DNA of 64,000 nt from Notolepis coatsorum (taxonomy: Eukaryota; Chordata; Actinopteri; Aulopiformes; Paralepididae). Position numbers and translations under genes: made by a program. This document shows positions 44,900-58,834 of the stretch, piece by piece; positions within the stretch are counted from its first letter, which is position 1; every line of letters starts with the position of its first letter. Below the pieces are notes generated by a model. The model was not told the DNA's origin, ran no database searches, and saw only the letters and a program-made list of their open reading frames with translations. Location: assembly GCA_963971535.1 (NCBI GenBank), contig OZ020601.1, positions 21,851,191-21,915,190 on the forward strand, in the 5' to 3' direction.

Positions 44900-45238
44900 C
44901 TTAAATGTATTCTTACAGAGTCAAATATACACTGAGCTGGTGTTAAATGTATTCTTACAGAGTCAAATATACACTGAGCTGGTGTTAAATGTATTCATAC
45001 AGAGTCAAATATACACTGAGCTGGTGTTAAATGTATTCATACAGAGTCAAATATACACTGAGCCGGTGTTAAATGTATTCATACAGAGTCAAATATACAC
45101 TGAGCTGGTGTTAAATGTATTCATACAGAGTCAAATATACACTGAGCTGGTGTTAAATGTATTCATACAGAGTCAAATATACACTGAGCTGGTGTTAAAT
45201 GTATTCTTACAGAGTCAAATATACACTGAGCTGGTCTT
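44900..45238 (+). repeat. 42-bp minisatellite, right part
   Basis: Eight units with the same sequence as the left part. TTCTTACAG and TTCATACAG variants are grouped, and the unit encodes a spurious 14-residue repeat. Confidence 0.95.
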
Positions 45239-45378
45239 AACTCAATAACCACATCAATCATCTGAAGAGTGCTGTATGGATTCTCAAATAACCTTATCAG
45301 TCAAGGAAGAATAATAACTTTAATATTATCACTTGAGTATTGCTGATTGGACACATGAAGGGAACCCAACTAGCTTTT

Positions 45379-45379
<1 letters not shown>

Positions 45380-45434
<55 letters not shown>
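45380..45434 (+). repeat. (TA)n microsatellite
   Basis: About 27 TA units, followed by a short GATA run near 45452. Confidence 0.97.
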
Positions 45435-47848
<2,414 letters not shown>

Positions 47849-48704
47849 ATAAACATGCCCACGGTCATAAGCCAGCGGAGCTTTCAGCTGCATTCATCTC
47901 TGGGCTCCTGGCAGGAGGAGCCTGTCTCTTGAAGGGGTCGCCATGGTGACCTGTGAGTGCCAGAATGTGAAGCGAGGAAAACCTTGTGATCCGACCGGAA
48001 CCAAAAGACACGCTCTCTGACCAGAGTCTTCCTGTCTAACCCCCAAAAAGAAGAAGACGAGGAAGAAGAAGAAGAAGAAGAAGAAGGGATGAAAAAAAGA
48101 AGAAGCAGAATTCAATTACACAGTAGAGACCCAGTCCTCCCTCTGGGAGTGATATCAGTGCCATTTAAAAGTCTGATTACTCACAAAACCAATAACATTT
48201 TGACTCCTTGGTAATGGACCAGTAGATTAGAAAATTTAGATTACATTTAACCGCCTGTAGATTCTCATTAAAACGCTACCAACTAGTTAGAAACAATAGG
48301 TAATTAAGAGAGTAATGAAGCGTGTTAGCGTCTGCACGCAGCGGCTGTAACGCCGCTCTTGAGGGACCCAGACCGTACTTTGCACTTATCCCGCAGCAAA
48401 AGCTCACGCCGGCGCCTCGTTTGGGCGATACCACATATTTAATTAGATTAATGAATTTCAGCGGCGTCTCGGTGGGGTTGGAGTCGCTCCTCGCGGTGAC
48501 AGTATAACAACACGTTATATATTAGGGGGAGGCCTATGAGCTCCAGGCAGGCCTGTGTGGGTCGCTCCCTCGACGGAGGCGCTGTAAGGTGTAACCTGTC
48601 TCAGGTTTATTCCCGCTAAATTGTCAAATGCAAATGAGCCAATGTGGAGTGTGAGTAAACAGGAACTCTAAACGAACACTCGAAAGGTATACTGAAGGTT
48701 TTCT
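47849..48704. promoter_or_regulatory. Non-repetitive block with POU octamer and homeodomain motifs
   Basis: A perfect octamer ATGCAAAT at 48628-48635 and TTTAATTAGATTAATGA at 48438-48454 lie in complex DNA with no coding potential. A (GAA)n tract is at 48048-48090. In tetrapods FBXL4 neighbours POU3F2, whose surroundings are rich in enhancers, so a conserved enhancer is plausible. This is inference. Confidence 0.33.
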
Positions 48705-48788
48705 TAACGTTAAGTTATACTTTATTCATCCCTGTGGGGAAATGATTCCTGACCACCCAGGAGCCACAGACAGGCATCCAGGGACCAA
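48705..48788. repeat. Fragment resembling a fish retroposon tail
   Basis: TATACTTTATTCATCCCTGT followed by GGGGAAAT matches the common fish motif CTTTATTGATCCC..GGGGAAAT found at retroposon ends. Too short for family assignment. Confidence 0.35.
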
Positions 48789-49122
48789 GTCAAGTCAAGT
48801 CAAGTCAAGAGTTTTAATTGTCACGGCATACAGGTATACAATGAAATGCGGCTGGTTTTGCCCGCGACGATGTGCAATACAGTGGTACAACATATAATAG
48901 AATCCAATAAAAATACAGTGGTACAACATATAATAGAATCCAATAAAAACAACAGTGCAATAAACAGGTAACATGGTGTGCCATCTCGGTATCTGTACAT
49001 AATATTTACAGAGCATATAGGACATGCTAGGTAGCTTTAGTAGTGCAATACACTGTTCCTGTTGTTTTACTAATTTAAAGTGGCCTTTCCTCTGGCCATA
49101 AGTGTGCGTGTGTGCGGCATAA
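48789..49122 (-). mobile_element. L2 3' UTR fragment with (CTTGA)n tail
   Basis: The minus strand matches the L2 end nested at 19655-20160: GCAATACAGTGGTACAAC, GGGCAAAACCAGCCGCATTT, and tail GACTTGACTTGACTTG at 48789-48808. GACCAA at 48783-48788 and 49123-49128 may be a target duplication. A 36-bp internal duplication (ATACAGTGGTACAACATATA) is present. Confidence 0.75.
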
Positions 49123-49162
49123 GACCAACTCCTAATGTAATGCCATTGCCTAGCTAAAAAAT

Positions 49163-52100
49163 GTGCCACGTCCGGCTGCCTATCTGTTCGCTCCGACGAG
49201 ACTGTGCTTACTTTTGTTAATATATATAGTTTTAAGAGTTTTGTTTGTACCAGCTGTTGGTGCATTTAACGTGTATGACCGGCAGTCACGCATCGACATT
49301 GGATTAAGAAAAATTTACCATCTGGATTGCTCTCTGGATCGGCTCGCTGAGCAGCATCAATGGCCTGCTGAGATGCTGAGCTGCGGCCCAGGCAACAACA
49401 AAGGACACAGGCGGCGAGGAAAAAGAGCCGGCGTTCGAAACAGACTATGATCCAGGCGACACAGAACGCCATTGCCCAGCATATTGTTGGCCAATGTGCA
49501 ATCAATAGATAATAAACTGGACGACATCAGAGCACGGATTCAATTCCAAAGAGACGGTAGAGACTGTAATGTTCTCTGCTTCACCGAGACGTGGCTGACG
49601 CCGGACGTCCCAGTGGCTGACCACTTCTTCATCCACCGCAAAGATCGCACAGAAGAATCCGGTAAACAGCAGGAGGTGGGATAGCCTTCATGTTGAACAA
49701 CAATTGGTGTGATCCAGGCAACGTGAAAGAGCTTTCAAACCACTGCTCCCCAACCTGGAGTATATATCCATCAAGTGTCAGCCTTTCTTTCTCCTGAGAG
49801 AGTTAACGGCGGTCATCCTGATCGGAGTGTATATTCCCCCCCACGCAAACACAGGTGACGCCCTCTCCAGGCTACACGACGAGGTAAATAAACTTCAAAC
49901 AGCTAACGTTGACGCTGCTATTGTGGTTGTGGGTGATTTCAATAGTGCCAATCTGAGAAAAGTATTGCCAAACTTCTACCAGCGTGTGACTTGTACTACC
50001 AGAGGCGGGAATATTTTAGACCACTGATACTCGCAATTTAAGTGTGGCTATAAGTCTCAAGCTGCTAGTGGTTTCGGCAAGTCAGATCACAACGCCATCT
50101 TTCTTTTACCACAATATAAACCATGTCTCAAGCGGGCCCCGGTAGTATCGCGAGATGTGCAGCGATGGTCTGTAGAATCAGAGGACATGCTCCAAGCTGC
50201 ACTTGAATGTACAGACTGGGGGGTGTTCCGCGACAACACAGATAATAATGACTACACGGAAACAGTGTTGGACTTTGTTTGTACTTTGGTGGAAGAAACA
50301 ATCCCCACTACCACAATTAGAGTTTACCCAAACCAAAAGCCTTGGGTAGACAAATCCGTCCGCGAAGCTCTGAAGGCGCGCACCTCAGCCTACAATGCCG
50401 GGCTTGTGGCAGGCAACATGATTGACCACAAGGTGGCGAGATACAACGTTAGGAGGGCAGTAATAGAGGCAAAACGGCGTTACAGGGATCAAATTGAACT
50501 TCAATATGAACAGGCTGACTCTAGAGCTATGTGGCAGGGCCTCAGAACGATGACAGATTACAAAGGCACCTCCCTCAAGCTGAACAGTGACTTCTCCTTA
50601 GCAAATTATCTCAATACTTTCTATGCGAGGTTTGAGGCTGGGAATAACAGCACCAGCCTACAAACCACTGCAATAGAGGGGGGGGGGGCACTGCTGATGG
50701 AGACTCAGTGTTCAGGATAACAGAACATGAGGTGAGGAGGACCTTTAAGAAAGTGAATATCAGGAAGGCAGCAGGACCGGACGGTATCCCCGGCCGCGTC
50801 CTAAAAGTCTGTGCCGACCAACTGGCCCCGGTATTCACTGACATATTTAACCTGTCCTTAGAACAGGCTGTCATCCCCACCTGTCTGAAGAAGTCCACCA
50901 TTATCCCTGTACCCAAAAAATCCAAGCCCGCTTGCCTCAACGACTACCGCCCTGTAGCTCTCACCTCCATAGCCATGAAGTGCTTTGAGAAGCTAGTAAA
51001 GGGCTACATCTGCTCCTCCCTCCCCATCAACCTGGACCCCCTGCAATTTGCATATCGCCCCAACAGGTCCACTGAGGATGCCATAGCCCATGTGCTGCAC
51101 ACAGCAGCATCACACCTGGACAAGAGGCAGGGGAACTATGTGAGATACATACAGCTCAGCATTCAATACCATAGTCCCCTCCAAACTCATAGCCAAGCTC
51201 AGGGACCTGGGCTTGAACTATGACCTTTGCCAGTGGGTCTTGGACTTCCTGACGGGCAGACCCCAGGTGGTGAGAGCAGGCAACTGCACCTCCTCATCCA
51301 TCACTCTCAACATAGGGGCCCCCCAGGGCTGTGTCCTGAGTCCCCTCCTCTGCTCGCTGTACACACACGACTGTGTGGCACAGCGGAAAAACAACACAAT
51401 CATCAAATTTGCTGACGACACAGTAGTGGTGGGCCTGATCTCTGCAAACGACAAGAGGGCCTACCTGGAGGAGGTTAAGGTTCTAGCGGGATGGTGTCAA
51501 GAGAACAGCCTCTCCCTGAACGTCAGCAAAACAAAGGAGATGATTGTGGACTTTAGGAGGTCGGGGGTCAGGGACTACAGCCCCCTCAACATCGACGGGG
51601 CACCGGTTGAGAAAGTGAACAGTTTTAAGTACCTCGGAGTCCACATATCCGAGGACTTGACATGGACCACACACATTGACAGTGTTATCAAGAAGGCACG
51701 ACAACGCCTCTACTTCCTGAGGTGCTTAACAGTTTGAGTGTCAGCCATTAACATGGGAAAGATGGTTAAATGCCAGGACCCACTTCAATGATAGCGCTCT
51801 AAACGCATACTCTCTGTCTTAAATTATCTGTCTAATCTGCCCGTCGTTTATCAATGACTTGTTTGCAGTCAACATTGTCGAAACGGATTGTTTTTTAATT
51901 AATTTAAAATTTTCGTTTTATAGCATTTTGAAAAGCCCTCGTTTTTCAGGAAAATATATAGATTCCGTGATAAAAGGCATTTACTGGAATATTCTAGCAT
52001 ACACAAAACATTTTTAATTTTTCGGCCTATTTATGAATCGTTTTCAAATAAACGCTAGATTATCGATAGTATATGTGTACTTATGCACGCTATAGAGGCG

Positions 52101-52985
52101 GGCTGAAAAATCGATTCTCTCATTTCCTCATCAGCGATCACAGCCACACACACACACACGCATAGGGCAAACGCTGATATCTCTGTGAAAACAGCTCTGA
52201 TTATCCTTACCTGAGATCAGATGTTATCCAAGAAGATTATTCCAATTCCTGATCGCCATTCCAAATATCGATCACGCTTATTGATTACAGTGTTTGGTCC
52301 TGTAAATACATAATCCACACGTTTTCCGGGCCGGCGAGCACAATCGATCCTTCAGTTGGCTTGACGGAAAAGTAAAATGAGCAAACTGACCACCCCCCCT
52401 CCATCAGTGTAAAGTAATGGGGTGCAGTACCACAGGGAGAGACGATAGGGGGCAGTATCTTCCCAATTGAGCTCAGAGAGACTCTGCAGCACTAACCCGA
52501 GCCTTGATTGATGAAATATGAATTCAAATCGCCAATAAAAAAAAAAAGACAAACAAACGCTATATAGCGTCGGGGGCACTCAAAGGTCGGCATGAACTAA
52601 CAACAAAACGCTTCCGTGGCACTCAATGTGTTAAGGAAGTTCAACGTGAGTCAGAAGATCCTCAATAACTTCTACTCATGCACAATAGAGAGCATCCTGA
52701 CTGGCAATATCACCTCCTGGTTTGGGAATAGCACTGCACAAGACCGCAGCAGACTACAGAGAGTGGCCCGTTCAGCCGAACGCACAATTGGAGGGGGGCT
52801 TCCCACTCTCCAAGGCATTTACAACAAGCAAGGCTAAGAGAATAATCAAAGACTCCAGCCACCCAAACAACTGCCTCTTTGAACTGCTGCGGTCAGGCAA
52901 GCGATACCAGAGTCTCATGGCAAGCACAGAGAGACTCAGAAGGAGCTTCTATCCCCAGGCCATCAGGATGCTCAATGAACAATGA
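49163..52985 (+). pseudogene. Pseudogenised L2-like EN-RT ORF
   Basis: Open pieces in shifting frames lie at 49163-49450, 49472-49684, 49827-50027, 50157-50720, 50708-51223, 51213-51737 and 52722-52985. Compared with copy 1 there are a TGA at 49448, a frameshift near 49675, a TGA in place of the codon after DHC near 50026, a frameshift at a 10-base G run near 50680, and a small deletion near 51147 that removes the MLFID motif with the first catalytic RT aspartate. [10 protein letters not shown] and FADDTVVVG remain. The reading is then cut by the element at 51726. Clearly non-functional. Confidence 0.9.
51726..52634. mobile_element. TTAA-specific (piggyBac-like) MITE, copy C, inside the L2
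   Basis: TTAA at 51726-51729 and 52631-52634. The site corresponds to a single TTAA-type position (GCCTAAGG) in the uninterrupted L2 copy 1 at about 16935. The right terminus reversed, CACATTGAGTGCCAC, matches copy B; the left reads CAGTTTGAGTGTCAG. The interior is copy B reversed (GACGATAGGGGGCAGTATCT). Confidence 0.9.
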
Positions 52986-53450
52986 TTGAACAATGAACAA
53001 TAACAGGCCATCAACGCACCCACAGCACACACACACTCACTTTAAATAAACAACACACTGTAGCACCCACTTTACCACACTTTACACTTTTACACTTTAC
53101 ACTTTATATTTATATTATTGGTAAGGGAATTGCACATCTCTTATTCCTTATTCCTTATTCCTTATTGCACCTCACCACCACAAGGTGGCACCACAAGCTA
53201 AGCTAAGCTATACCTCACAATTTTTTTCTACCAGATGTACATATTGTATAAGAGGTATTACTGAACAATTGTTGTTTACACTTGTTTTTACTTGACTTCT
53301 TGACTTTCTATTTTATACTTATTATACTTATTTAAACTATCTTGTGATTACCTAGCACACTCTCAGGAGAAAAACAGAAAAAAACATTTCATGCAAAGTA
53401 TTCTGTATTTCTGTATGACAAATAATAAAGAAACTTGAACTTGAACTTGA

Positions 53451-53713
53451 AACTAGCTCAAGGGCAATTGCACAGGTATGTAAAATCGTATGGTAAGAAT
53501 TTAAGATGTTCCTTTACTAATCCCTTTAGGGGAGATTAAGGGGTCATAGTGTCACAGGTTGACAGGGCAGTACTGTTTTGTTTCCATTATTAACTGCCTC
53601 TTCATGTGTCACTTTTATATTACCGTGTGGAATAAACATAGACTGTGGACTAACCTCTAGAATATGAACTGTGGACTAACCTCTAGATTCTAGAATATGA
53701 ACTGTGGATTAAC
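53451..53713 (+). repeat. Spacer with ~41-bp imperfect tandem repeat
   Basis: GACTGTGGACTAACCTCTAG with AATATGAACTGTGG recurs at about 53640, 53668 and 53698, and once more after the hAT at 54618-54645. The hAT landed inside this repeat. Confidence 0.75.
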
Positions 53714-53721
53714 CTCTAGAA

Positions 53722-54609
53722 CAGGGGTGGCCAACCAGTCAGAGACTAAGAGCCACAAAAATTACTGTGGTACCACAAAGAGCCACACCATATACCAGCG
53801 TTTCTCAACCTTTTTTTCAGTCACGGCACCCTTCCTGTGTTTATAGGTCTCACTCTCTGGCCTCTGAAGTTGCTAATGTCTTTTTTATTTGGGCCTCACA
53901 TGGTTAAAAGTACCCTGTGAGACCCACGGTTGCAAAATTACAAAATCACGTTTAGCCATTTAAAAAAAAATTCTGTAAATGTTTATTTAAAAAATGTTAA
54001 GCACATGTATAGTCAATTGGTCCTGTTGTTCAGCCTCACAATGCTATTGGATAGTAAATGTGTTTATATGTTCCACCCTCTGGCCTCTGAAGTTGCTAAT
54101 GTCTTTTTAATTTGGGCCTCACAGGGTTAACCTCTTAAGCCAGAGATATACAGTAAAAGTGTATATTTTCAGCATTACGTTTGTTTACCAATGATTTTAA
54201 CTGTTATTAGTGAAATATAAGATTATAGAAATCTCAGGGCATTGAGTCGGAAACCGACGCATATTGACAGGAGGAAGTGGAGCAGCCAAAAGTGAGTGTA
54301 GTCTTTTGAAGGAGGAGACTCAGGGCTTTCAAATTTCGAAAAACTACCCTACCCAGCTCACCCCAGCCCCTGTCAATCATCTGACTTCTGGATTTACTTT
54401 TTTCTTTCTCTTATTTTTTGGGTTTATCTCCCACAAACCTGTAAAAAATCTATAAATGTTTATTCTACGTCCTTATGGAATGAGTGACAAAAAAATATAT
54501 ATATATATATTATAATTGTATTATTATAATTTTTTTATGGATGGAAGAGCCACACATTGACGGGCAAAGAGCCACATGCGGCTTGCGAGCCACGGGTTGG
54601 CCACCCCTG
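53722..54609. mobile_element. hAT transposon, non-autonomous
   Basis: Perfect 15-bp inverted termini CAGGGGTGGCCAACC, flanked by CTCTAGAA at 53714-53721 and 54610-54617. A CAGCGTTTCTCAACCTTT sequence at about 53797 resembles another hAT terminus, hinting at a nested partial element. TCTGGCCTCTGAAGTTGCTA is duplicated at 53857 and 54080. No transposase ORF. Confidence 0.93.
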
Positions 54610-54617
54610 CTCTAGAA

Positions 54618-55599
54618 TATGAACTGTGGACTAACCTGACTAGCAGTGGCGGTTCTAGACACTTTTTAGGTAATGTAATATTAGCCCCCCTAATATTAAA
54701 AAAAATATATATATATTATTTTTTTCTTAATTACATTTTTAAATGTTTTATTCTTGTTTTATTATTATTACAGACATGGATTGCCGGTAGTAGCCTGTTG
54801 ACCTCATTGGTTAACTATAAAAAAGAAAACAATTTCAAAGACGTTGGTAACGTCATGTCAAGTCCCAGTCCAACATTCAACACAAGACGTGGAAGCAGAT
54901 GTAGCTAGCTACCTACTGTAACTAGTTTAGTAATAGTGAATTTGCCAGTGCTGATGGGCAACAAGACAAGTATGTTGAAACGTTAGCTAGCACTATATAA
55001 AATTACTGACTATTCTGATAGAGAACGTTGTCAAATTGGTCATTAGTTCAGCCCAGCTAATCTGCTTGCTAAAAGGCTTATTGCTGCCACGCAAAATGAA
55101 AAAAATATGCTGTGGCCTCAAAATAGTATTTAGTTACCTCAAAATGTATTTAGTTACCTCAAATTAATAAATGTTGGGCCTCAAAATAATATTTTGTGGC
55201 TTCAAAATAGAAAAATATTTTGTGGCCTCAAAATAGTTACCTCAAGTATTTTGTTCCCTCAAATTAATCAATTTGAGGCCTCAACATAATATTTTGTGGC
55301 CTCAAAATAATATTTTGTTCCCTCATGATTTGAACAAACCTTCACTCACTGGAAATGTCTTTTTCCCATAAATGGATATATGAAAATGTGAGTCTCTCTC
55401 TCCCTCTCTCTCTCTCCCTCTCTTTCTCTCCCTCTCTCTCCCTCTCTCTCTCTCTCGAATGCAGTGAGCGCTCCGTAATATGATCATGATCATTATGATC
55501 GACTGGAATAAAAAATAATAATAATAGGTTTACTACTTACATACTGTAGTTGTCTCCTTCTTAACAAGCGGGCAGAAAAGTGGCAATTTTTTTACTTGA
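54618..55599. other. Spacer with repeat fragments
   Basis: GCAGTGGCGGTTCTAGACAC at 54650 resembles the CAGTGGCGG terminus of the hAT at 62947-63621, but no partner end was found. 55110-55330 repeats GGCCTCAAAATAATATTTTG-type units in both orientations. 55390-55457 is CT-rich. No gene. Confidence 0.5.
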
Positions 55600-56281
55600 A
55601 CTTGAGGACTCCATACTGCAAACCAAAACAACATACTTTATACTTATAGCACATGCATGAGCCTGGTCTCTGTTGGAAGATGACATTCTGAAGTTTCTGA
55701 TTCCAGGAAAAAATGCACTTTTAGTGTTAAAGTAATAGAGTTACATAGGTCTGAACTTGAGTTGTAAAAAAAACTTGTTACTCAAGTTTTTCTGTAGTAG
55801 TTAGTAGTCCAGAGGTAGTATTTCCCCAGAAGGTGGTATGGCTTACAAATTCAGAAATGAGTGATTAGGAGTGATTTTGGTAAACTGTGTACAAAGAAAA
55901 ACTTAGTTTTCTCATAGACTTCAATTCATTCGGCTGTTTTGCTCTTCCTGTTTTCGTGTTTCTACGTGTTTTTTTTCTTTCTTTTTTTTATTTAGATCCC
56001 CATGTGGGGTATCATTGGAAAGCCACACTCATTGGTTACAATGATCCACAATCATTTTCGAGATCGGATCTAGATTGGTGGAACTACTGCAGCCTGAGTC
56101 GGGAGTGGTATTTTGCGCAATACCGTGTACTCTGCACAAGCCTCACATACCGGCATGTAACTCGAGAACCGCTCAACGGATTTTGTCGCTATCGACAGGC
56201 AACAAATAAGCCTTCAATTTGATATATATATTGTATTACAACATATGCACACCCAAGCCACTAGGGGTCGCCAAAGTGCTG
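55600..56281. mobile_element. TTAA-specific DNA element, second family, copy 2 (truncated, inverted)
   Basis: Reverse-oriented relative of 43621-44899: shared GCAAACCAAAACAAC, GACATTCTGAAGTTTCTGAT, AATGAATTGAAG-type and AGGGGTCGCCAAAGTG segments. The end that should carry the terminus runs instead into a 42-bp minisatellite at 56282. The middle of copy 1 (GCAGTAACT-rich) is lacking. Confidence 0.82.
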
Positions 56282-57080
56282 GTTGTTACTGTCTTGAGGA
56301 CCTGTGTAGACTATTCCAGGTCCATTACTGTCTTGGGGACCTGTGTAGACTAGTCCAGGTCCATTGTTACTGTTTTGGGGACCTGTGTAGACTAGTCCAG
56401 GTCCATTGTTACTGTTTTGGGGACCTGTGTAGACTAGTCCAGGTCCATTGTTATTGTTTTGGGGACCTGTGTAGACTAGTCCAGGTCCATTGTTACTGTC
56501 TTGAGGACCTGTGTAGACTAGTCCAGGTCCATTGTTACTGTTTTGGGGACCTGTGTAGACGAGTCCAGGTCCATTGTTACTGTTTTGGGGACCTGTGTAG
56601 ACTAGTCCAGGTCCATTACTGTCTTGGGGACCTGTGTAGACTAGTCCAGGTCCATTACTGTATTGGGGACCTGTGTAGACTAGTCCAGGTCCATTGTTAC
56701 TGTTTTGGGGACCTGTGTAGAGTGTAGTCCAGGTCCATTGTTACTGTCTTGGGGACCTGTGTAGAGTGTAGACTAGTCCAGGTCCATTGGTACTGTCTTG
56801 GGGACCTGTGTAGACTAGTCCAGGTCCATTGTTACTGTCTTGAGGACCTGTGTAGACTAGTCCAGGTCCATTGTTACTGTCTTGGGGACCTGTGTAGACT
56901 AGTCCAGGTCCATTGTTACTGTCTTGGGGACCTGTGTAGACTAGTCCAGGTCCATTGTTACTGTCTTGGGGACCTGTGTAGACTAGTCCAGGTCCATTGT
57001 TACTGTCTTGGGGACCTGTGTAGACTAGTCCAGGTCCATTGTTACTGTCTTGGGGACCTGTGTAGACTAGTAACAGTTAA
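56282..57080 (+). repeat. 42-bp minisatellite with a hairpin in each unit
   Basis: About 19 units of TTGTTACTGTCTTGGGGACC then TGTGTAGACTAGTCCAGGTCCA. GGACCTG and CAGGTCC in each unit are inverted repeats 12 bases apart. Variants are TTTTGG, TTGAGG and a GAGTGTAGACTAG insertion. Confidence 0.97.
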
Positions 57081-58353
57081 CCGTCTGTAGTGTGGTAGTG
57101 AAAGGGTTAAGGGGAGTTGTTTTCCAAACTGGATTTGTCTGCTGCAGCGCTCCACATGAAAACATCACAACAAAAACAAACAAAACAAGTGAATCAAAGC
57201 TCACTCGATATTCATAAGTCAAATATCAATTCCAACCATAGAATACATATTCCATAATCAGTGCATAAGAACAAAACAGATCAAATAGTTTATATGGTTT
57301 TTACTTACTGTATAATATAGCATAACTTGTCTCCAGTTACCTATCACCTTTATATTTCCATACTAATTTCCATAATATAGTTTTTCACGATTGTAAAACA
57401 CAAAACACAATTCCCCAAACCAAATGACCAGTTCCCTAAACACATGCAATAAAACTAGCCCCAATTTGGCAAAACCATAAACACAATAACCTGTAGACAC
57501 AATCACACAAAACTCAATCCCCTTTTTTCACAAGTCTAAACACATTTTGTCTTGCTAAAACACATGTTGCAAACATCTCTGATAAAATTTGCACATTTAA
57601 GCTCATGTGATGCAAAATGATAGCCACAGTCAGCAAAAGTTAAACACAATGAACACATCTGGTCACTGTCATTGATAAAACACAACGACTCAAAATGTAA
57701 GACACTTGTTGTAAATGATGTCACCACACCTATATAGGCCAGTGCAGAGTGCAGTTTGCTGAAGGTTCCAAAGGATTTTTCTTTTCTTCTTTGGGGGTGG
57801 GGGGCAAGAAGGATGTGTACAAGATGCATTACTGTATAGTAGGCCTATATCGTACATGTATAGGTCATGTTTCCAAATGCAGTATGTATACTGTCACTGA
57901 ATTTCAAATAGCTTACAAAAAACTGTGACATATTGATAAGGATAGTGGAGTTATGCAATTACTGTAAAGAAAAACAGTGTATTGTTGTGTGTAATGGATC
58001 CTCCGTAGTGTTTTTGCATTTAGTTGTGATACAGTTTTTTCCCCCATTGCTTACTGTAAGGCGTAAGCACAATTTTGAAAACAGGGCCTGATGTTTCAAA
58101 ACACTACACATAATTAGTACAACCACACACACAATAAGTAGAACACCTCCGATCCTTTGATAAATGAAACACACTTGTAAAAACAATACACTAATTTATA
58201 AAAAACTGCCCTCCCTTTTCACAAAACTCTAAACACAAAACACACACGTTTCATATCTGACTTACTGTAATTCGGTTTGAACCAATTACACACTGCTGTG
58301 CTTAACCTAAAACACTTTTAGCAATTATACTTCTCAGTGATTAGAGTACTGTA
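57081..58353. other. AAACAC-rich spacer
   Basis: Many AAACAC/AAAACAC motifs (57370-57720 and 58080-58320) suggest an old DNA-transposon relic, but I found no terminal repeats or coding sequence. CACCTATATAGGCCAGTGCA at 57727 resembles a TATA region. Confidence 0.35.
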
Positions 58354-58834
58354 AGTGAAGTACACAGAGAATGTGCCAATATACAATAAATTCACCAAAC
58401 AAGACCAATGCTGCTGACTGATGAAAATACAATTATCTCCATATAGGCCCCTACCAAAATCAATCAACATGTCACAACAGAATCACAACAAAACATGCTA
58501 CTACAGTAGTGTGCATATCACTGTAAGATCAGCAAATATCAGACAGACTTGTATCCAGTAGGTTACAATTACAGTGGTTACAATCACAGACAAATTTAAG
58601 AAATGAAAATAGAGTACAGAAAATACTAGACATTATCTGTTTGCCTAGCTGGGTCTGGCCAGAGAATTTATGAGAAACTGGGAAATGTTTTGTTGTGATT
58701 CTCCATGTTGACATGTTGACTGATTTGGGTATATGGAGAGAATTTTTATTTATTTTACCGTAATCAGTCTACAATACATCATTGGTCTTGTGTCCAGTCT
58801 ATTGTATATTTGCACATTCTCTGTGTACTTCACT
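58354..58834. repeat. Foldback: long imperfect inverted repeat
   Basis: Arms about 58354-58496 and 58685-58834. The outer 22 bases (AGTGAAGTACACAGAGAATG then TG) pair perfectly with 58813-58834. An inner 16-mer AATCACAACAAAACAT (58481-58496) pairs with 58685-58700. The loop is about 190 bp. Such a structure suits a foldback/MITE or a hairpin RNA source. Confidence 0.82.

Larger units (their letters stand above)
49160..53450 (+). mobile_element. L2-like LINE, copy 2, decayed and split
   Basis: Same family as copy 1 (14255-17815), sharing GCTCCGACGAGACTGTGCTT at the 5' side, the complete EN-RT order and a GAACTTGAACTTGAA tail at 53429-53448. It is split by a TTAA element at 51726-52634. The 3' UTR includes (TTTACAC)n and CTTATTC repeats. 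Confidence 0.9.

Noticed and set aside
44889-45248. 14-residue repeat protein (LNVFIQSQIYTEL)
   Set aside because: It is the translation of a 42-bp minisatellite interrupted by a transposable element.
56245-57090. Cys-rich repeat protein (GDLCRLVQVHCYC)
   Set aside because: Translation of the 42-bp minisatellite; the frame breaks wherever a unit has an indel.
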